From Tamarix chinensis (taxonomy: Eukaryota; Streptophyta; Magnoliopsida; Caryophyllales; Tamaricaceae), in NCBI GenBank assembly GCA_030549775.1, contig CM060174.1, positions 29,206,117-29,270,116 of the forward strand: a stretch of DNA of 64,000 nt, written 5' to 3'. Below, in pieces: positions 1 to 13,700 of this stretch. How positions within the stretch are numbered: the stretch's first letter is position 1; each line of letters starts with the position of its first letter. The notes under the pieces were generated by a model that saw nothing but the letters and a program-made list of their open reading frames with translations, had not been told where the DNA came from and did not search any database. A program made the position numbers and the translations under genes.

Positions 1-1673
1 ACCAAAATTTTGTATAAAAACGAAAGTCACTTTAGAAAAGTCAAAACATAGTTTTCACTTTTACCCTCACTTTTTTTTTCTTTTATTATGTATACATTAA
101 AAGATTTGCTATATTTCAATTTAAGGTGTAAATGGAATTTTTATGCTACATTTATTAGTTGCTAAAAAATTGTATAAATTTTTAAAATGACTTCCTTATT
201 GATACGGTGAGAATATTTTAGAATTATATTCCAAAGTTTAACTTCTTTTACTTCTCACTTAGCTGAAATAAGTGTTCATATTTAACTGATATCTGCAACT
301 TAAACGTATAAAGTAAATAAAATATTTTATCTAAACTTCTTTACCTGTTAAAACTTTTGAGTTTTCAGTTTTAAATTCAAATGATTAATCAAATAGAAAT
401 TCCATTGGAACATGGATTTATGCAAATCCACACTGGGAGACTCGGATCTGGACTGAATATATGTCTGCTATAGACTAGATCGGTCCAGACCAACACCAGC
501 CAAACCCAGATCAGCACAGACCCATGTCATCTGAACAGGATTTGGATGAAATGGAAGCCTGTCCAACCAGATTGGTGCTTTTAAACACCATGCAAACTAG
601 TTCCAACCAAAACCAACCTCAAATGAACTAGATCAAAAGGAAACAAAGTTAATTGAAGACAAACTCACCATATCTCCATAACTGAGTGGAAACAAGAGGA
701 GAATTTGGGAAGTTGAGTTTCTGGAGCTGAAATATTGAAGGATAAGAAGATAGAATGATGCAAGAGAAAGATCAAAAGCTTAGATGAAGAGGATGATGGG
801 GGTGAGTGAGAGAGAGAATAAAAGGGCATTTTATTTTTGTTTTATTTATTTTTCTCTCATGGCCCTATGGTAAGTAGAGAGCACGACTCTCCTAGACTCC
901 TGTATTAAGCCTTTCTTAAAACAAAATAATATATATGTGAAAAGGGAAAGGGAGGTAGGTAGTATAATATGGATTCTCTTATAAATGAGTCATCATATGG
1001 GCAGGGTAGGCGCATGGAAAAAATAGGCATAATATTTTCCTTCTTTAATTTCCTTGCATATTCTCAAGTAAAATATTTCTTGAAATTAACAACATTCTAT
1101 TTCTCTATCTTAGTTGCAACTTGCATCTCCCAAGTAGTGTGAGCGTAAGATAAAACTTAAAATTTATTATTTCTTAGAAAAATGAAAGATATAAGAATAA
1201 AGTTGGAAATTAGTCTTTTGACTTTTTAAAAGTGACAATCTTCTCTCTGTATACAAAGGACAAAAAACTATCTGAAGGGCATTTTGTGGGTAAAAATGAA
1301 ATATGGAGCTTGTGGTATAATGGAAGTTTAACCAAGGTATGTGCTTGATTATGTTTAGATACAGGGGCATATGATGCATAATTGCAAATTATAAATTATA
1401 AATTATAATTTACAAAAATAAAAATTTGTGCTTTGCACCTGTGAAAATCTGTGATTCATGGAAAATATATATTTATAAAGATAAGGTTACAATCATGATA
1501 AAAAAGAGAGACTAAATATAACCCTTGGTACACATGCTTAGCAACTTTTATTAAGTTAAATTCCTGCTTACTTTCGACATTTTGTTATAACCTTTGAGGT
1601 GCAGTGCTTTTGATTTGTACGTTTCTGTTCTATTTCTTTATTTTAAAATTTCAATTACTCTTGAACCTTGTAG
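1..1673. other. non-coding, presumed intron or upstream part of the host gene
   Basis: No open reading frame, exon or recognisable transposon protein was seen here. The stretch is AT-rich and ends at a splice acceptor (TAG at 1671-1673). Because the first visible exon begins in the middle of a codon, at least one earlier exon must exist. I looked for the conserved N-terminal NYN segment of the family and did not find it, so it is probably further left, outside the window. Confidence 0.6.
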
Positions 1674-1743
1674 AAGTAAAGGTGGTGGTTGTCTTTGATG
1701 CAATGATGTCAGGACTACCAACACACAAGGAAGATTTTTCTGG
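1674..1743 (+). CDS. host gene, first visible exon
   Basis: Acceptor TAG at 1671-1673 and donor GT at 1744. The exon starts with two bases of a split codon and ends two bases into a glycine codon that the next exon completes with its first T. It encodes the beta strand [13 protein letters not shown] and the following THKEDFSG, a hallmark of the YacP-like NYN domain. Confidence 0.92.
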
Positions 1744-4700
1744 GTATGTTTTTTTAGCTTGAATTACCCCCATCTTCACTATCTTAAAATTATGCTATAT
1801 AGTGAATGGTAACCTTCAATCATTTTTCAACATTTTATCTATTAATATTTATTACATAAGATTAGGCTATGAATTTAGGATTTGGTGTTTGGGTTTTTAG
1901 TCAAAGTTAGATTGCCGTGATTTTTGTTTGAATTTTATTGTGGAGCCATCAACAAAAGTCACGATATGCAACTTGCCATCATAACTTATAAGATCCTTAT
2001 ATTTATCAAATTATTTTTCTCTCTCCAGAAGATGTAAATTAATGGGGTCATTTCTCAAATAGATCGTACAGCATGTAATATTCTCTCTCTTTACCCTTCC
2101 TCTATGGAAGAAATGTTTATCAAAGCATATACATAGGTCTCAAGCATACTATTCACGTATGAATTTTATGCAATGTAGTAGGTCATGTGACACCAGTATT
2201 GTTGGAAATTAGTTAGCCAGAAATCCTTGATTTCCACAGAAGAGAATGTTATCACTTTGCATAGAATTTAAAAGATTTGACTTGTGATTTGATTGTCGCA
2301 GTTGGGATTAACCCATGCTTAAGAGGTAATTTCTATCTGAGATGGACGCTAGGCACAAAAGTATGCATACTGGTCCCCCTAGACATTATTTGGGAGGAGT
2401 GTTTTAGATATAGAAACAACCATTTTAGCTAGTATGCCTACGGGGTTCATTCTTTACAAACTGAAGCATATTTTCAGCTTTAATTAGTCCTATTTCCATG
2501 ATATTTGTTCAATAATTCTTTCAGGAAGGAAATCTGAGGAAAGGTAAAGTTCTGCCTTTCACCTTAGGAGGTCTTGGAGTTCCCTTTTTTTTTTTTTTTT
2601 TTTTTTCCCTGTTCCATGTTGGACTCCAGTAGCTTTTATTTCGCTCTTTTCTGTTTACCAAAAATAAAATCACTGCACATGATTTTTGGTTATTACCTTG
2701 TTATGAATTTTGGCAGTAGGTTGCTTGCCTAGTGTTGATCCTTCTATTGTAGGAGAAATAGCCACTCTTCATATTGCATCCAGGACTTTGGACAAAGGAA
2801 ATGTGACAAAAGGAAAGGAAACGTTAATCCTGTATTACTTGTGTTAATACCTCATAGAATCATACCCCACTAGGATCCATCTGATTCTGTCCTGGATTTC
2901 TATGCTATCCTTGTGATAATTTCTGTATCCCTCTTCCCTTTTTTATGCCTGTTCTGGATCTCTTTCACATGTCATTAGCTAGGATCACTTTTACCTTTCA
3001 GTTCCTTCATGATTCATTAAATAAAGCAATTATAGCTGAATTTTCTGTTGCCTTATGGGTAGTATCTCAAATTTTGCAGTGTGGACATCATTTACTCTGG
3101 CGAATCTTGTGCAGATGCATGGATAGAAAAGGAGGTGTACGATAAAATGAATTTTTTCTCTAATCCCTTTCTTTGCATAGAAGTTAAATATTTCAGCTAG
3201 GATTGTGGCATTGATCTTCATATGGTGCAATAAGACATTTCTTTATTCATTTTTTTCCCCTATCCCCTCATATGCCCCTAATGGGATGACTTGTCATTTT
3301 GCTTTATTCCCCTCTTTAAGATGATTCTACATTTTGTTAATATTATCCTTTTTATTTTCCAGTCTATTTATTGCTGAAAACCATGGTTTTGATGTATACA
3401 GATTTAGGCTTAGCAGCCTAATAATCCCTCTTTTCTTAGCAGAATGATTTCCCTTTGTTCTCTAAGCTACTGATCTGTGAAGCTATTAGCCCACGGTTGT
3501 TTTTATGTAGTGAACCTTTTTTTATAAGAAATTTGAACAGCGTCTTTCATCTTGTCAAGCACTTATTGTGCTATTACAAGGCATCGTCATGTTCTAAGCA
3601 CTACAATTATTTGCTATCTGTTGAAGTTGAATTGGTAGACAGTAAGTTTGCTGAATGCTGGTTGTCAACAAAAAAAACTAGCATAAATCTATTATACCCA
3701 ATACTATGAGTGTGCAGACACATTGAAGGTTTTTTCTTTGGAGATATCTCTTCCACCTTTTTGTCTGCCCTTTACCTGCTATCAAAGAGAGTGAGGAGAG
3801 AGCATCAGGCACATGCACTGCAAAAAAAAATTCTTTGTTTCTCCTGGCACATCTTTATAATTACTAATCACCTCAAGCAGAATTTATACTTGTCTTTGTG
3901 ACTTGTACACATTTTTGTTGGAGTATAACAACTTTCTTCATGGATGAAGGTTGTTTCACTTAGAAATGATGGATGTCCAAGAGTTTGGGTGGTGACATCT
4001 GATCGCTGTCAACAGCATGCTGCTTATGGAGCGGTATGATTCTTTGGAGCTTGTTTAGCCTAGTGAGATATATGTCGATTGATTGACAATTTCCTGTCAT
4101 TAGTGCACAATAGCTTTGTTTCTTCACTTTGTTTTGGCTTATTGTTTTATCCTTTAAGTGTTTCTCTTCCATCACTTATATTCATTTGGTGGAACAGAGG
4201 GAAAATACAATACAGCTTATATTATTGATAGTATTCAGCATCCTAGCCCAGTACATCTTAATATGGGAAATGTTGTAATATTATGTCCTCCTTGATGGCT
4301 TTATTGATTTTTTTATCACCACTACATCCATCACTACATCACCAACTCAATCCACCACCAGATCCACAACGACCACCATATCTGGAAATTTTAAGCCTAA
4401 AATTATTCTATGATTTGCAAGAGCAATGTGCAGCCAAACCAAGTAAATATTGGTCATGCTTTATAGTGCCTATGGATGATTTATGGCTTGTTTGGAACTA
4501 CTTATCAAAAGCAGTTATCTAAAATAATTACTTATTTTAGAAATTTTTTAGACTAAAAGAGTTTCAAAATAAGTAATTATCTAAGATAATTACTTTTGAT
4601 AAATAGATCCAAACAGATTATTAGTTTCCAAATTTTGGTTTAACTTTCACATGGTTAATTGATGTATGGTTATATTTCTTATTGTAATCTATTTATTCAG

Positions 4701-7700
4701 CCACAAGATGATTCCCGTTGTTATTGGCTTTGTTAGCTTGTCTAACTATAGTTGACTGTTCCAGGGAGCCTTTGTTTGGGGTTGCAAGGCTCTGGTTTCT
4801 GAGGTAATTTCATATGTCTCAACTTCTGTTTTGTTGTAATGTATTGCATGATTTTTTTGGGGATAAGCACACATTCTTCATATCATTGATGTTCTCAAAG
4901 CAGAATTCTTATGGATTTTGGTTATCCTATTTATGGAAAATAAATTAAAAAAAAATCATTTGCGATTGCTAAAGATTTTTGAAGAAGTATTTGATAAGGC
5001 CTGTTCACCCTTAATGTTTCTCAAGCTAATTCTCTGACAGTTGTTTCAAGAGAAGTGTGTTGTCTGTCTAAGATTCACTGGGCTAGGCATATAATAGTTG
5101 GATGTTTAAAAAAATCTGCATGGGTCAAAACTCCTCTGATCAGCTGAATGCAAATTCCTTCATCATAAATTGCATTCCCAGAATTCTAATTGTATCTATA
5201 ACACCCTAAAATTTACTACTAAAAAATTTCGTTTTGCAGAAGCAATAGTAATAAAATGATGAGTTGCAATGTTAGAGCATTTAGAACATTTACTCTCTAT
5301 ACCTAATCTCTATTAGTGGCAAAGTTAAAAGTAACTCATAACTAGATTAGGTGTGGGAAGTACTTGATCCTGGAACGATACAAGATTACTAAATAGAGAA
5401 AAAAACAATATAATAGAAAATAAATAACTAAATGTCGATAGAAGTATCTAGATAACCATATGCAAATACCAAGCCAAATAAACACTCATCACAGACCACT
5501 CCACATCAAGTACCTGCATCACACCAAAATCATTAATTCATCAATTATTTGTAAAACAAGATGACATATACTTGTGGGAATGAGCAACACGCATAAAATA
5601 ATGGTCAGTATGCTTTTAAGGTAACAGTGCATATCAATAGAATAAGACAATCATAACACGTATGAATTATAAGGCAAGATAGATACTATACATACATATA
5701 TGCTTAGGATACGAGACAACTAAAGAGAAAATTAGATTATGGTTCAACGTTAGGCGGCCACAATCTTCCATTTACTTAGTCACATTAAGAGTATGAAACC
5801 ACTTGTATTATATACTCTCCTCTCTCGCTCGCAGATGGGAAAAAATAGTTAACCTCATTGATGTCATATTATTTACTCTCATCTTTCCCCTATAGATGGA
5901 AGAAAGATAGTTAACCTTACACTTAGGTCACTAGTCTGGTGGATTGGACTAGTATAGAGTAGAATAGGATTCTATAGTTCTAACGAAATCATACAATTTT
6001 CATGAAACATTTAAAGAACAATTGGAATCACTTAGTCTTGATTTATGTGACCTTCCATTTTATGTATTAATGTCTTATTAATTCATAAATCAACACTTAG
6101 CACATAGCCATGCATCACTTGACTCACTCATCATCATAACATTTTCACTTATATTACACTTGCCTTATTACATTATTGTTACATGAAATATCGAGTATTA
6201 CTAAATTCATAATAATTGTATTTTTTTAAAACAATTAGAAATGCATCATGGTTAATCAAATCAAACATGTTATAAACATGAAGCAAATATAAGGCATAAA
6301 GCGTAACAATAAACAGAAAAGAGACATTATGATACAGGAGCATCTATTATCCAAGATATTAATTTAGTTGTTAATTTCTCTAAGTTAGGGGGACATAAAA
6401 ACTTCCTCAATTGGACTAATTAGTTTAACTAAACCCCAAGCCATGAAAGCCATGCAAAACTTCAATCCAGCCACCACCTTTTGCACCTTAGTGGCTCATT
6501 TTTTTGGCTTAAATGGCTCACTACCCAGCCAAGGATAGGCTATAGTTCAAGTCCCACAATAGCAGCCCCAACAACACTTTTCTGGGCAGATGTGGGCACT
6601 AGCAGCAGCAACAGCTATAAGTATCATAGGGGGCAGGCCTTTTTTGGAAGAAAAGAAACCTATGCTTAGGCTATGATGACACTTTAAGCTTGCAGCAGAA
6701 AAGTTACTTTCTGCTTTATGCTTTTAATAATGTTTTAGTCTTTAGCATAAAAGCTACTTTTACTTTTTACTTTTAATGATGTTTTTAGCTTAGCTTAGCT
6801 TATCAACTTGTAAGGAGCCTCCCAAGTCAGATGTAAGACATTGGGAAGGTCCCAAACAATTATGATTTCTTTGTTTCAGCTAGTACAAAGTCAACTTTAG
6901 TTTTGGTTAGGATTAAACTAGTTAAATTTAGTCTCTTTGACAACTAACTAGTTTGATTAGTTAACCAAACCAGTCTTTTTTTGTTGAGTTGTATGACAAC
7001 TAAATGAGACCCAACACTCTCCTATAAGTGTTGGGTTCACACTTGAATGAAAAACAACTCAGAATTGGCTATCTTATTTCTCTCAGCAGAAATCAGTCAC
7101 CTTCAACTCTAGTGCATGAGTTTGAAGTTTGAATCCTAAAATCTCACAAGATTTGTCCTAAGTGTTGAAACCTTAGGTGGTTCTTGTTAGTATATGATCT
7201 AAGGAGGTACCAAAGATCATATTCAACCCATTTTCTTTACCCTCTTCTCTGTTTTCTTATTTAGTTATCCCCCATTGATAACAACCTTCCTAACTTGACC
7301 CAATTTGTATTGGCATATGCATCAAATTGGTATCAGAGCCTAGGTTAATTTTAATTGGGTCTTTTCCTCTTCTTTTACTTCCCTTTAATCCCACCCTTTG
7401 TATAAAACCAAACACACAAAAAAAAAAAAATATTCTAGCCCCCCCTCTTTTTTTTAAACTGAATTCAATCCCTTTCTGTCCCACCCAGCTCAGGGATTTT
7501 TTTCACAATTCAAACCTCCATGGGTGATCAATCTAGAGGCTTGAATCTTGAAGAGTCACAAAATGTTTATGTTAGAAGAGATCGAGCTATTGAAACTTTG
7601 CAACAAAACACCAGAAAACTAGAGCAGTCCATTGAGAACATGCAAGAGGAAATGAGGCAGATGCGTACCATGTTACAGCAGCTGATTCCTTATGCAAATC

Positions 7701-10700
7701 CACCGAATCTACGAAGAAGAAACCCAACCCACCATGAAGAAGGAGATGCCAATGGTGTTGAAGAAGGCTCAAGTGAGTTTGGTTCATCCTCTAGTGAATC
7801 ATCACTTGAACTAAGAAGGAGAAGCCACGTTAGAAGGGATGATTTTCGTGATGTAAGAGCTGAAATCCCTGAATTTGAAGGCAACCACAACCCAGAAGAA
7901 TTCCTTGAGTGGGAATTGAGGTGTGCTAGGCTATTTGAAGCCAAGGGGTATAAGGATGACAAAGCTTTCAAAGTGGCTGTTTTGAAGCTTAAAGGCCATG
8001 CCTCTCTTTGGTGGGAAAATCTCATTCATCAAAGGAGGAAGAAGGGAAAGTCCAAAGTTAAGTCTTGGACAAAGATGAGAAAGCTCATGAAAGAAAGATA
8101 CTTGCCTTCATCTTACACTCAAGACCTCTATAACAAAATGTCTTCTCTAAGACAAGGTCAAATGAGTGTAGAAGAGTACATTAGAGAATTTGAAAAACTC
8201 ATGATGAGACTCGGGCTAGAAGAGAGTGAAGAACACACTATGTCTAAGTTTATTGGAGGCCTAAGACAAGACACTGCAAGGAAGGTTGAGATGCAAAGAT
8301 GCGCTACTTCTAAGTGGAGAAGCATAAGAAAGAGAAGAAAACACCTCGGTTTTCTTACAACAAAACCATTGCTAGCACTTCCAAAGATAATCCTACAACT
8401 TCAAAACCCCCACCTACACCCATCAAGTTTGATGTGAAGGGAAAGAGCAAAGAAGGTACATTTGAACCCAATAGGGTGAGGAATGTCAAATGTTTTAAGT
8501 GTCAAGGAGTTGGGCATTATCAAAATGAATGTCCCAACAAGAGGGTGATGACACTTGTGGAAGTAAATGAGGCCATTTTTGAGGAGGAAGAGAAGGGCAT
8601 AATATCAGCTAGTGAGGAAGAAGAGGAAGCACCACCCGATGTTGGAGAGGCATTAATGATTAGGAGGGTCCTCCATTCAAGGGAAGCCAAGGAGGATGGG
8701 TCACAAAGAGAAAACATATTCCAAACCAAGTGCACCATACTTGGCAAGGTATGTTCTCTTATTGTGGATGGTGGAAGTTGTGCAAATGTTGCCTCAAGTA
8801 TCATGGTGGAGAAGCTTAATCTTCCCACTACAAAGCATAACCGGCCATACAAGCTACAATGGCTTAATAATGGTAATATGGTAGAGGTAACTAAACAAGT
8901 GCTAATTCCTTTTTCCATTGGTAAAACATATCATGATGAAGTGTTATGTGATGTTGTACCTATAGATGCTTGTCACTTGTTATTAGGTAGACCTTGGCAA
9001 TTTGATAGAAGTGTTGTGCATGATGGAAGAAAAAATACTTATTGCCTAAAGTTTGCAAAGAAAAACATAGTGCTAACACCCTTATACTCACAGCCAGCAG
9101 TAAAGAATGATAGCCTGCAGTGTAAAAAATCCTTGTTCATTGATGAAAAGCATGTTGATAAGGCTATAGGAAGAGGCAAAGTTGTGTACCTGCTACTGCT
9201 GCTGGAAGACAGTGTGGGCAGCCCCTGTTTTAACCCACTAATCAGTAAGCTACTGGCAGAGTTCAGAGATGTTTTCCCCACTGATTTGCCACATGAATTG
9301 CCACCCATTAGAGGCATAGAGCACCAAATTGACTTGGTACCAGGTGCTACTCTTCCTAACAAGGCAGCCTACAGAAGCAACCCAATAGAGGCCATGGAAA
9401 TGCAAAAACAAGTGGATGAGCTGCTGTCTAAAGGCCTTATCCGGGAGTCCCTTAGCCCATGTGCAGTCCCAGCCCTTCTTGTGCCAAAGAAGGATGGTTC
9501 TATGAGGATGTGTATTGATAGTAGAGCTATCAACAACATCACTATCAAGTATAGGTATCCTATCCCTAGACTTGATGATTTATTAGATTGCTTACATGGT
9601 GCTTGCTTGTTTTCTAAAATAGATTTGAGTGGCTACTACCAAATCCGAATGAAAGATGGTGATGAGTGGAAGATCGCATTCAAGACCAAAGGAGGGTTGT
9701 ATGAGTGGAGGGTTATGCCCTTTGGCTTGTCTAATGCACCTAGCACTTTCATGAGACTTATGAATGAAGTGCTTAGGCCATTCATTAGCAAATTTGTAGT
9801 AGTTTACTTTGATGATATACTTGTGTATAGTTCTAGCGAAGAAGAACATGTAAAGCATCTCAAACTTGTATTTCTAGCACTTAGAAGTAGCTAGTTGTAT
9901 GCTAAGCTAGAAAAGTGTGAGTTCTTTGTACCTAGGGCTACTTTCCTAGGCTTTGTGGTGTTCAAAGATGGCATAGCTATGGATGAGTCAAAGGTAGAAG
10001 CAATCAAGACTTGGCCATCACCAACAAGCCTAACACAAGTGAGATCATTCCATGGGCTTGCTTCTTTCTATAGGCGGTTCATTAAGGGATTTAGTACCCT
10101 ATTAGCTCCTATCACCGAATGCATGAAGAAGGGGGAATTCAAGTGGACAAGAGCAGCCCAAGAAGCCTTTGAGTTGGTTAAAGGAAAGCTTAGTGAAGCT
10201 CCTATCCTAGCCTTACCGGATTTCCACAAATTATTTGAAGTTGAATGTGATGCAAGTGGAGTTGGTATAGGAGCTGTTTTACTACAAGAAGGAAAACCAA
10301 TTGCCTTCTTTAGTGAAAAGCTAAATGGATCAAGGGTAAATTATAGCACCTATGATAAAGAGTTCTATGCCTTAGTTAGGACTCTTGATCATTGGTCACA
10401 CTACCTAAGGCCGCAACAATTTGTGTTGCACACGGATCACGAGTCATTAAAGTACATCAATGGTCAACACAAGCTTAACCCAAGGCATGCAAGATGGGTA
10501 GAATTTTTACAATCTTTTTCCTTTGTAGCCAAACACAAAAGTGGCAAATTGAATGTAGTAGATGATGCACTCTCTAGGAGATATTGTATGCTTTCTTTAT
10601 TAGAGGCAAGAGTGTTAGGTTTTGCATGCATCAAAGAGCTCTACAAGGAAGATAAAGACTTTGCAAGCTACTTCAAGGATCAAGACAAGCTCCAGGGTTC

Positions 10701-13700
10701 CTTTATGATTCAAGATGGCTTCCTATTCAAGAACAACAAGCTTTGCATTCCCAAGTGCTCAATCCGAAAATTGCTCGTGAGAGAGGTACACGGAGGGGGA
10801 CTAGCTGGCCACTTTGGGATAAACAAAACTGTAGATGTACTCCAAGAGCATTTTTTTTGGCCTAAGATAGTGCGGGATGTACAAGGTGTAGTGGCGAGAT
10901 GTGCCACTTGCCAAAAGTCAAAGAGTCAGTTTCATCAAGGGCTTTACACCCCTTTACCCGTCCCACACCAACCATGGGACCATGTTAGCATGGATTTCAT
11001 TGTGGCATTGCCTAGAACACAAAGGCAAAATGATGCCATAATGGTGGTCATAGATCGATTCTCTAAGATGGCTCATTTCGTTGCTTGTCACAAAACGGAT
11101 GATGCCTCTTACGTAGCCGATCTTTTTTTCAAAGAAATAGTTAGGCTACATGGTATCCCCAAATCCATTGTCTCGGATAAGGATACCAAGTTCCTTAGCT
11201 ATTTTTGGAAGACTTTGTGGAGGTTAGTTGGTACAAAACTTCTCTTTAGTACCGCTTACCATCCACAAACCGATGGGCAAACTGAGGTAACAAATAGAAC
11301 CCTCACAATGCTCCTTCGAAGTTTGGTTCACAAGTCCCTAAGAGATTGGGACACCAAACTTAGTCATGCAGAGTTTGCCTACAACCGCTCACCCACGTAT
11401 GCCACGGGTCACTCACCATTTGAAGTAGTGTATGGAGTGAATCCCACTACTCCCGTTGACCTCCTACCCTTTCCCATTGAAGCACATACCAACTTTGAAG
11501 CGAAGGAAAGGGCTAAGGCAATGAAGAATCTACATGAACAAGTGAGAGCCAAGATTGAAAGGGTAAATGAATTAAACAAAAACAGGGCAAACAAGCATCG
11601 AAAACAACACTTGTATGAACCCGGAGATTTGGTTTGGCTTCACCTAAGGAAGGAAAGATTTCCTACTAGGAGGAAGAACAAACTTATGGCAAGAAGTGAT
11701 GGCCCGTACAAGGTCATTCAGAAAATTGGGGACAATGCTTATAAGCTTGAATTACCACCAGAAATGGGGAATATTTCAAACACATTTAATGTGGGAGATT
11801 TGCTTCCCTATATTCAAGATAAGCCTTTTGGAGACAAGGAAGATGCTTCTCAAGAGGGCGAGAATGATGCAGGAGCATCTATTATCCAAGATATTAATTT
11901 AGTTGTTAATTTCTCTAAGTTAGGGGGACATAAAAACCTCCTCACTTGGACTAATTAGTTTAACTAAACCCCAAGCCATGAAAGCCATGCAAAACTTCAA
12001 TCCAACCACCACCTTTTGCACCTTAGTGGCTCATTTTTTTGGCTTAAATGGCTCACTACCCAGCCAAGGATAGGCTACAGTTCAAGTCCTACAATAGCAG
12101 CCCCAACAACACTTTTCTGGGCAGATGTGGGCACTAGCAGCAGCAACAGCTATAAGTATAATGAGGGGCAGGCCTTTTTTGGAGGAAAAGAAACCTATGC
12201 TTAGGCTATGATGACACTTTAAGCTTGCAGTAGAAAAGTTACTTTCTGCTTTATGCTTTTAATAATGTTTTAGTCTTTAGCATAAAAGCTACTTTTACTT
12301 TTTACTTTTAATGATGTTTTTAGCTTAGCTTAGCTTATCAACTTGTAAGGAGCCTCCCAAGTCAGATGTAAGATATTGGGAAGGTCCCAAACAATTATAA
12401 TTTCTTTGTTTCAGCTAGTACAAAGTCAACTTTAGTTTTGGTTAGGATTAAACTAGTTAAAGTTAGTCTCTTTGACAACTAACTAGTTTGATTAGTTAAC
12501 CAAACCAGTTCTTTTTTGTTGAGTTGTATTACAACTAAATGAGACCCAACACTCTCCTATAAGTGTTGGGTTCACACTTGAATGAAAAACAACTCAGAAT
12601 TTGGCTATCTTATTTCTCTCAGCAGAAATCAGTCACCTTCAACTCTAGTGCATGAGTTTGAAGTTTGAATCCTAAAATCTCACAAGATTTATCCTAAGTG
12701 TTGAAACCTTAGGTGGTTCTTGTTAGTATATGATCTAAGGAGGTACCAAAGATCATATTCAACCCATTTTCTTCACCCTCTTCTCTGTTTTCTTATTTAG
12801 TTATCCCCCATTGATAACAACCTTCCTAACTTGACCCAATTTGTATTGGCATATGCATCACATTACAAAAGGGAAAATACCATAATTCCCTCACCAAATA
12901 CCATCTATAAGATTCACCAATTCACTAAATATAAAATAATGCTCCAATATATTATAATAAATACCATATCAAAAAATTAGGATTAAACTTCAATGTTTTG
13001 CACATAAAATACCAATCATATTTTTAGGATTTTTATGCTCCTTTTAAGTCATTTTCACATAATAATAATACTTATGTTTACTATATTAACCTCTAACTAA
13101 TTACTTATCACACTTATCACATTTTGGCCCAAACAATTCTTGCACTCTCAATTTTCCATAATTAATCTAAAATAATCATTTTACCCTTTTCCACTCAAAC
13201 ACTACAATTTTTATTTTTTAATTTTATTTTTAACCCAACTTGTTCTATACTCCACTCAAACACTAATCCGGATTTTAAAATAGATTGGAAAACTTTTAAA
13301 CATTTAGGATCATAAAATTGAGTCTCTAACGGAAACATGATTTTCAGCAACCAAAAACCTCTGATACCATTTGGAACAACCCTATTTTTACAAATCAATA
13401 TTTTTTTTTCTTTAAAACGAGTTTTGTGGAGGCCATAAAGAAAAATATAGGGTGTTACGTTGTATGCAACATAAAAAATATATTTCTATACTTCATCTAT
13501 ATTGGGTGCAAGGTTAAAATTAACTTATATCTAGACATTAAGTGTGGAATTTTAGCCATGCACCCGACATAGATTGAGTATAGGGAGTACATTTTCTACA
13601 TTGGATGCTGTGTAACTGATGGAGGAGCATCTATTATCCAAGATATTAATTTAGTTGTTAATTTCTCTAAGTTAGGGGGACATAAAAACCTCCTCACTTG

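Larger units (their letters stand above)
6330..12860 (+). mobile_element. nearly complete CRM-like Ty3/gypsy retrotransposon in host intron 4
   Basis: A 6531-bp element in the same direction as the host gene: 5' LTR 6330-7324, primer site 7328-7340, gag, pol, polypurine tract and 3' LTR 11865-12860, flanked by a perfect 5-bp duplication. The LTRs begin TGAT and end ATCA, and a hand comparison finds about 18-20 differences in 995 bp, about 98 percent identity. At a typical plant rate that is under a million years (inference). The TGATG...CATCA ends, DGGS protease motif, integrase tail and overlap of pol with the 3' LTR all resemble the CRM clade of centromeric chromoviruses, but this needs a tree. 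Gag and pol are broken in two places, so this copy is probably not autonomous. Confidence 0.9.
5197..13459. mobile_element. old LTR-like element interrupted by the CRM-like insertion
   Basis: The left edge reads TATAACACCCTAAAATTTAC and the right edge AATATAGGGTGTTACG, giving inverted ends around TAACACCCTA, the usual form of TGTAACACCC-type plant LTR ends with one mutated base. TGTAT lies just outside both ends (5191-5195 and 13461-13465), a possible target duplication. Removing the CRM-like element leaves about 1.7 kb with no coding capacity. A site at 13358-13369 reads TGGTATCAGAGG on the minus strand, resembling a tRNA-Met primer site, so this may be part of an internal region rather than a solo LTR. 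The identity of the family is unknown. Confidence 0.4.

Noticed and set aside
2945..3145. Open frame of 66 codons overlapping host exon 2
   Set aside because: It is out of frame with the real exon 3080-3134, which matches a conserved protein and has correct splice sites.
3455..3901. Two adjacent small open frames in intron 2
   Set aside because: No motifs; they lie wholly between two exons confirmed by phase and homology.
6481..6669. A 62-codon open frame found in all three LTR copies (also 12016-12204 and 13768-13956)
   Set aside because: It starts at TTG, has no known motif and is repeated only because the LTR is repeated. Copies differ at the C-terminus without sign of constraint.
7690..9362. 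Several minus-strand open frames across gag and pol of the CRM-like element
   Set aside because: They are shadows of the coding strand and show no family motifs.
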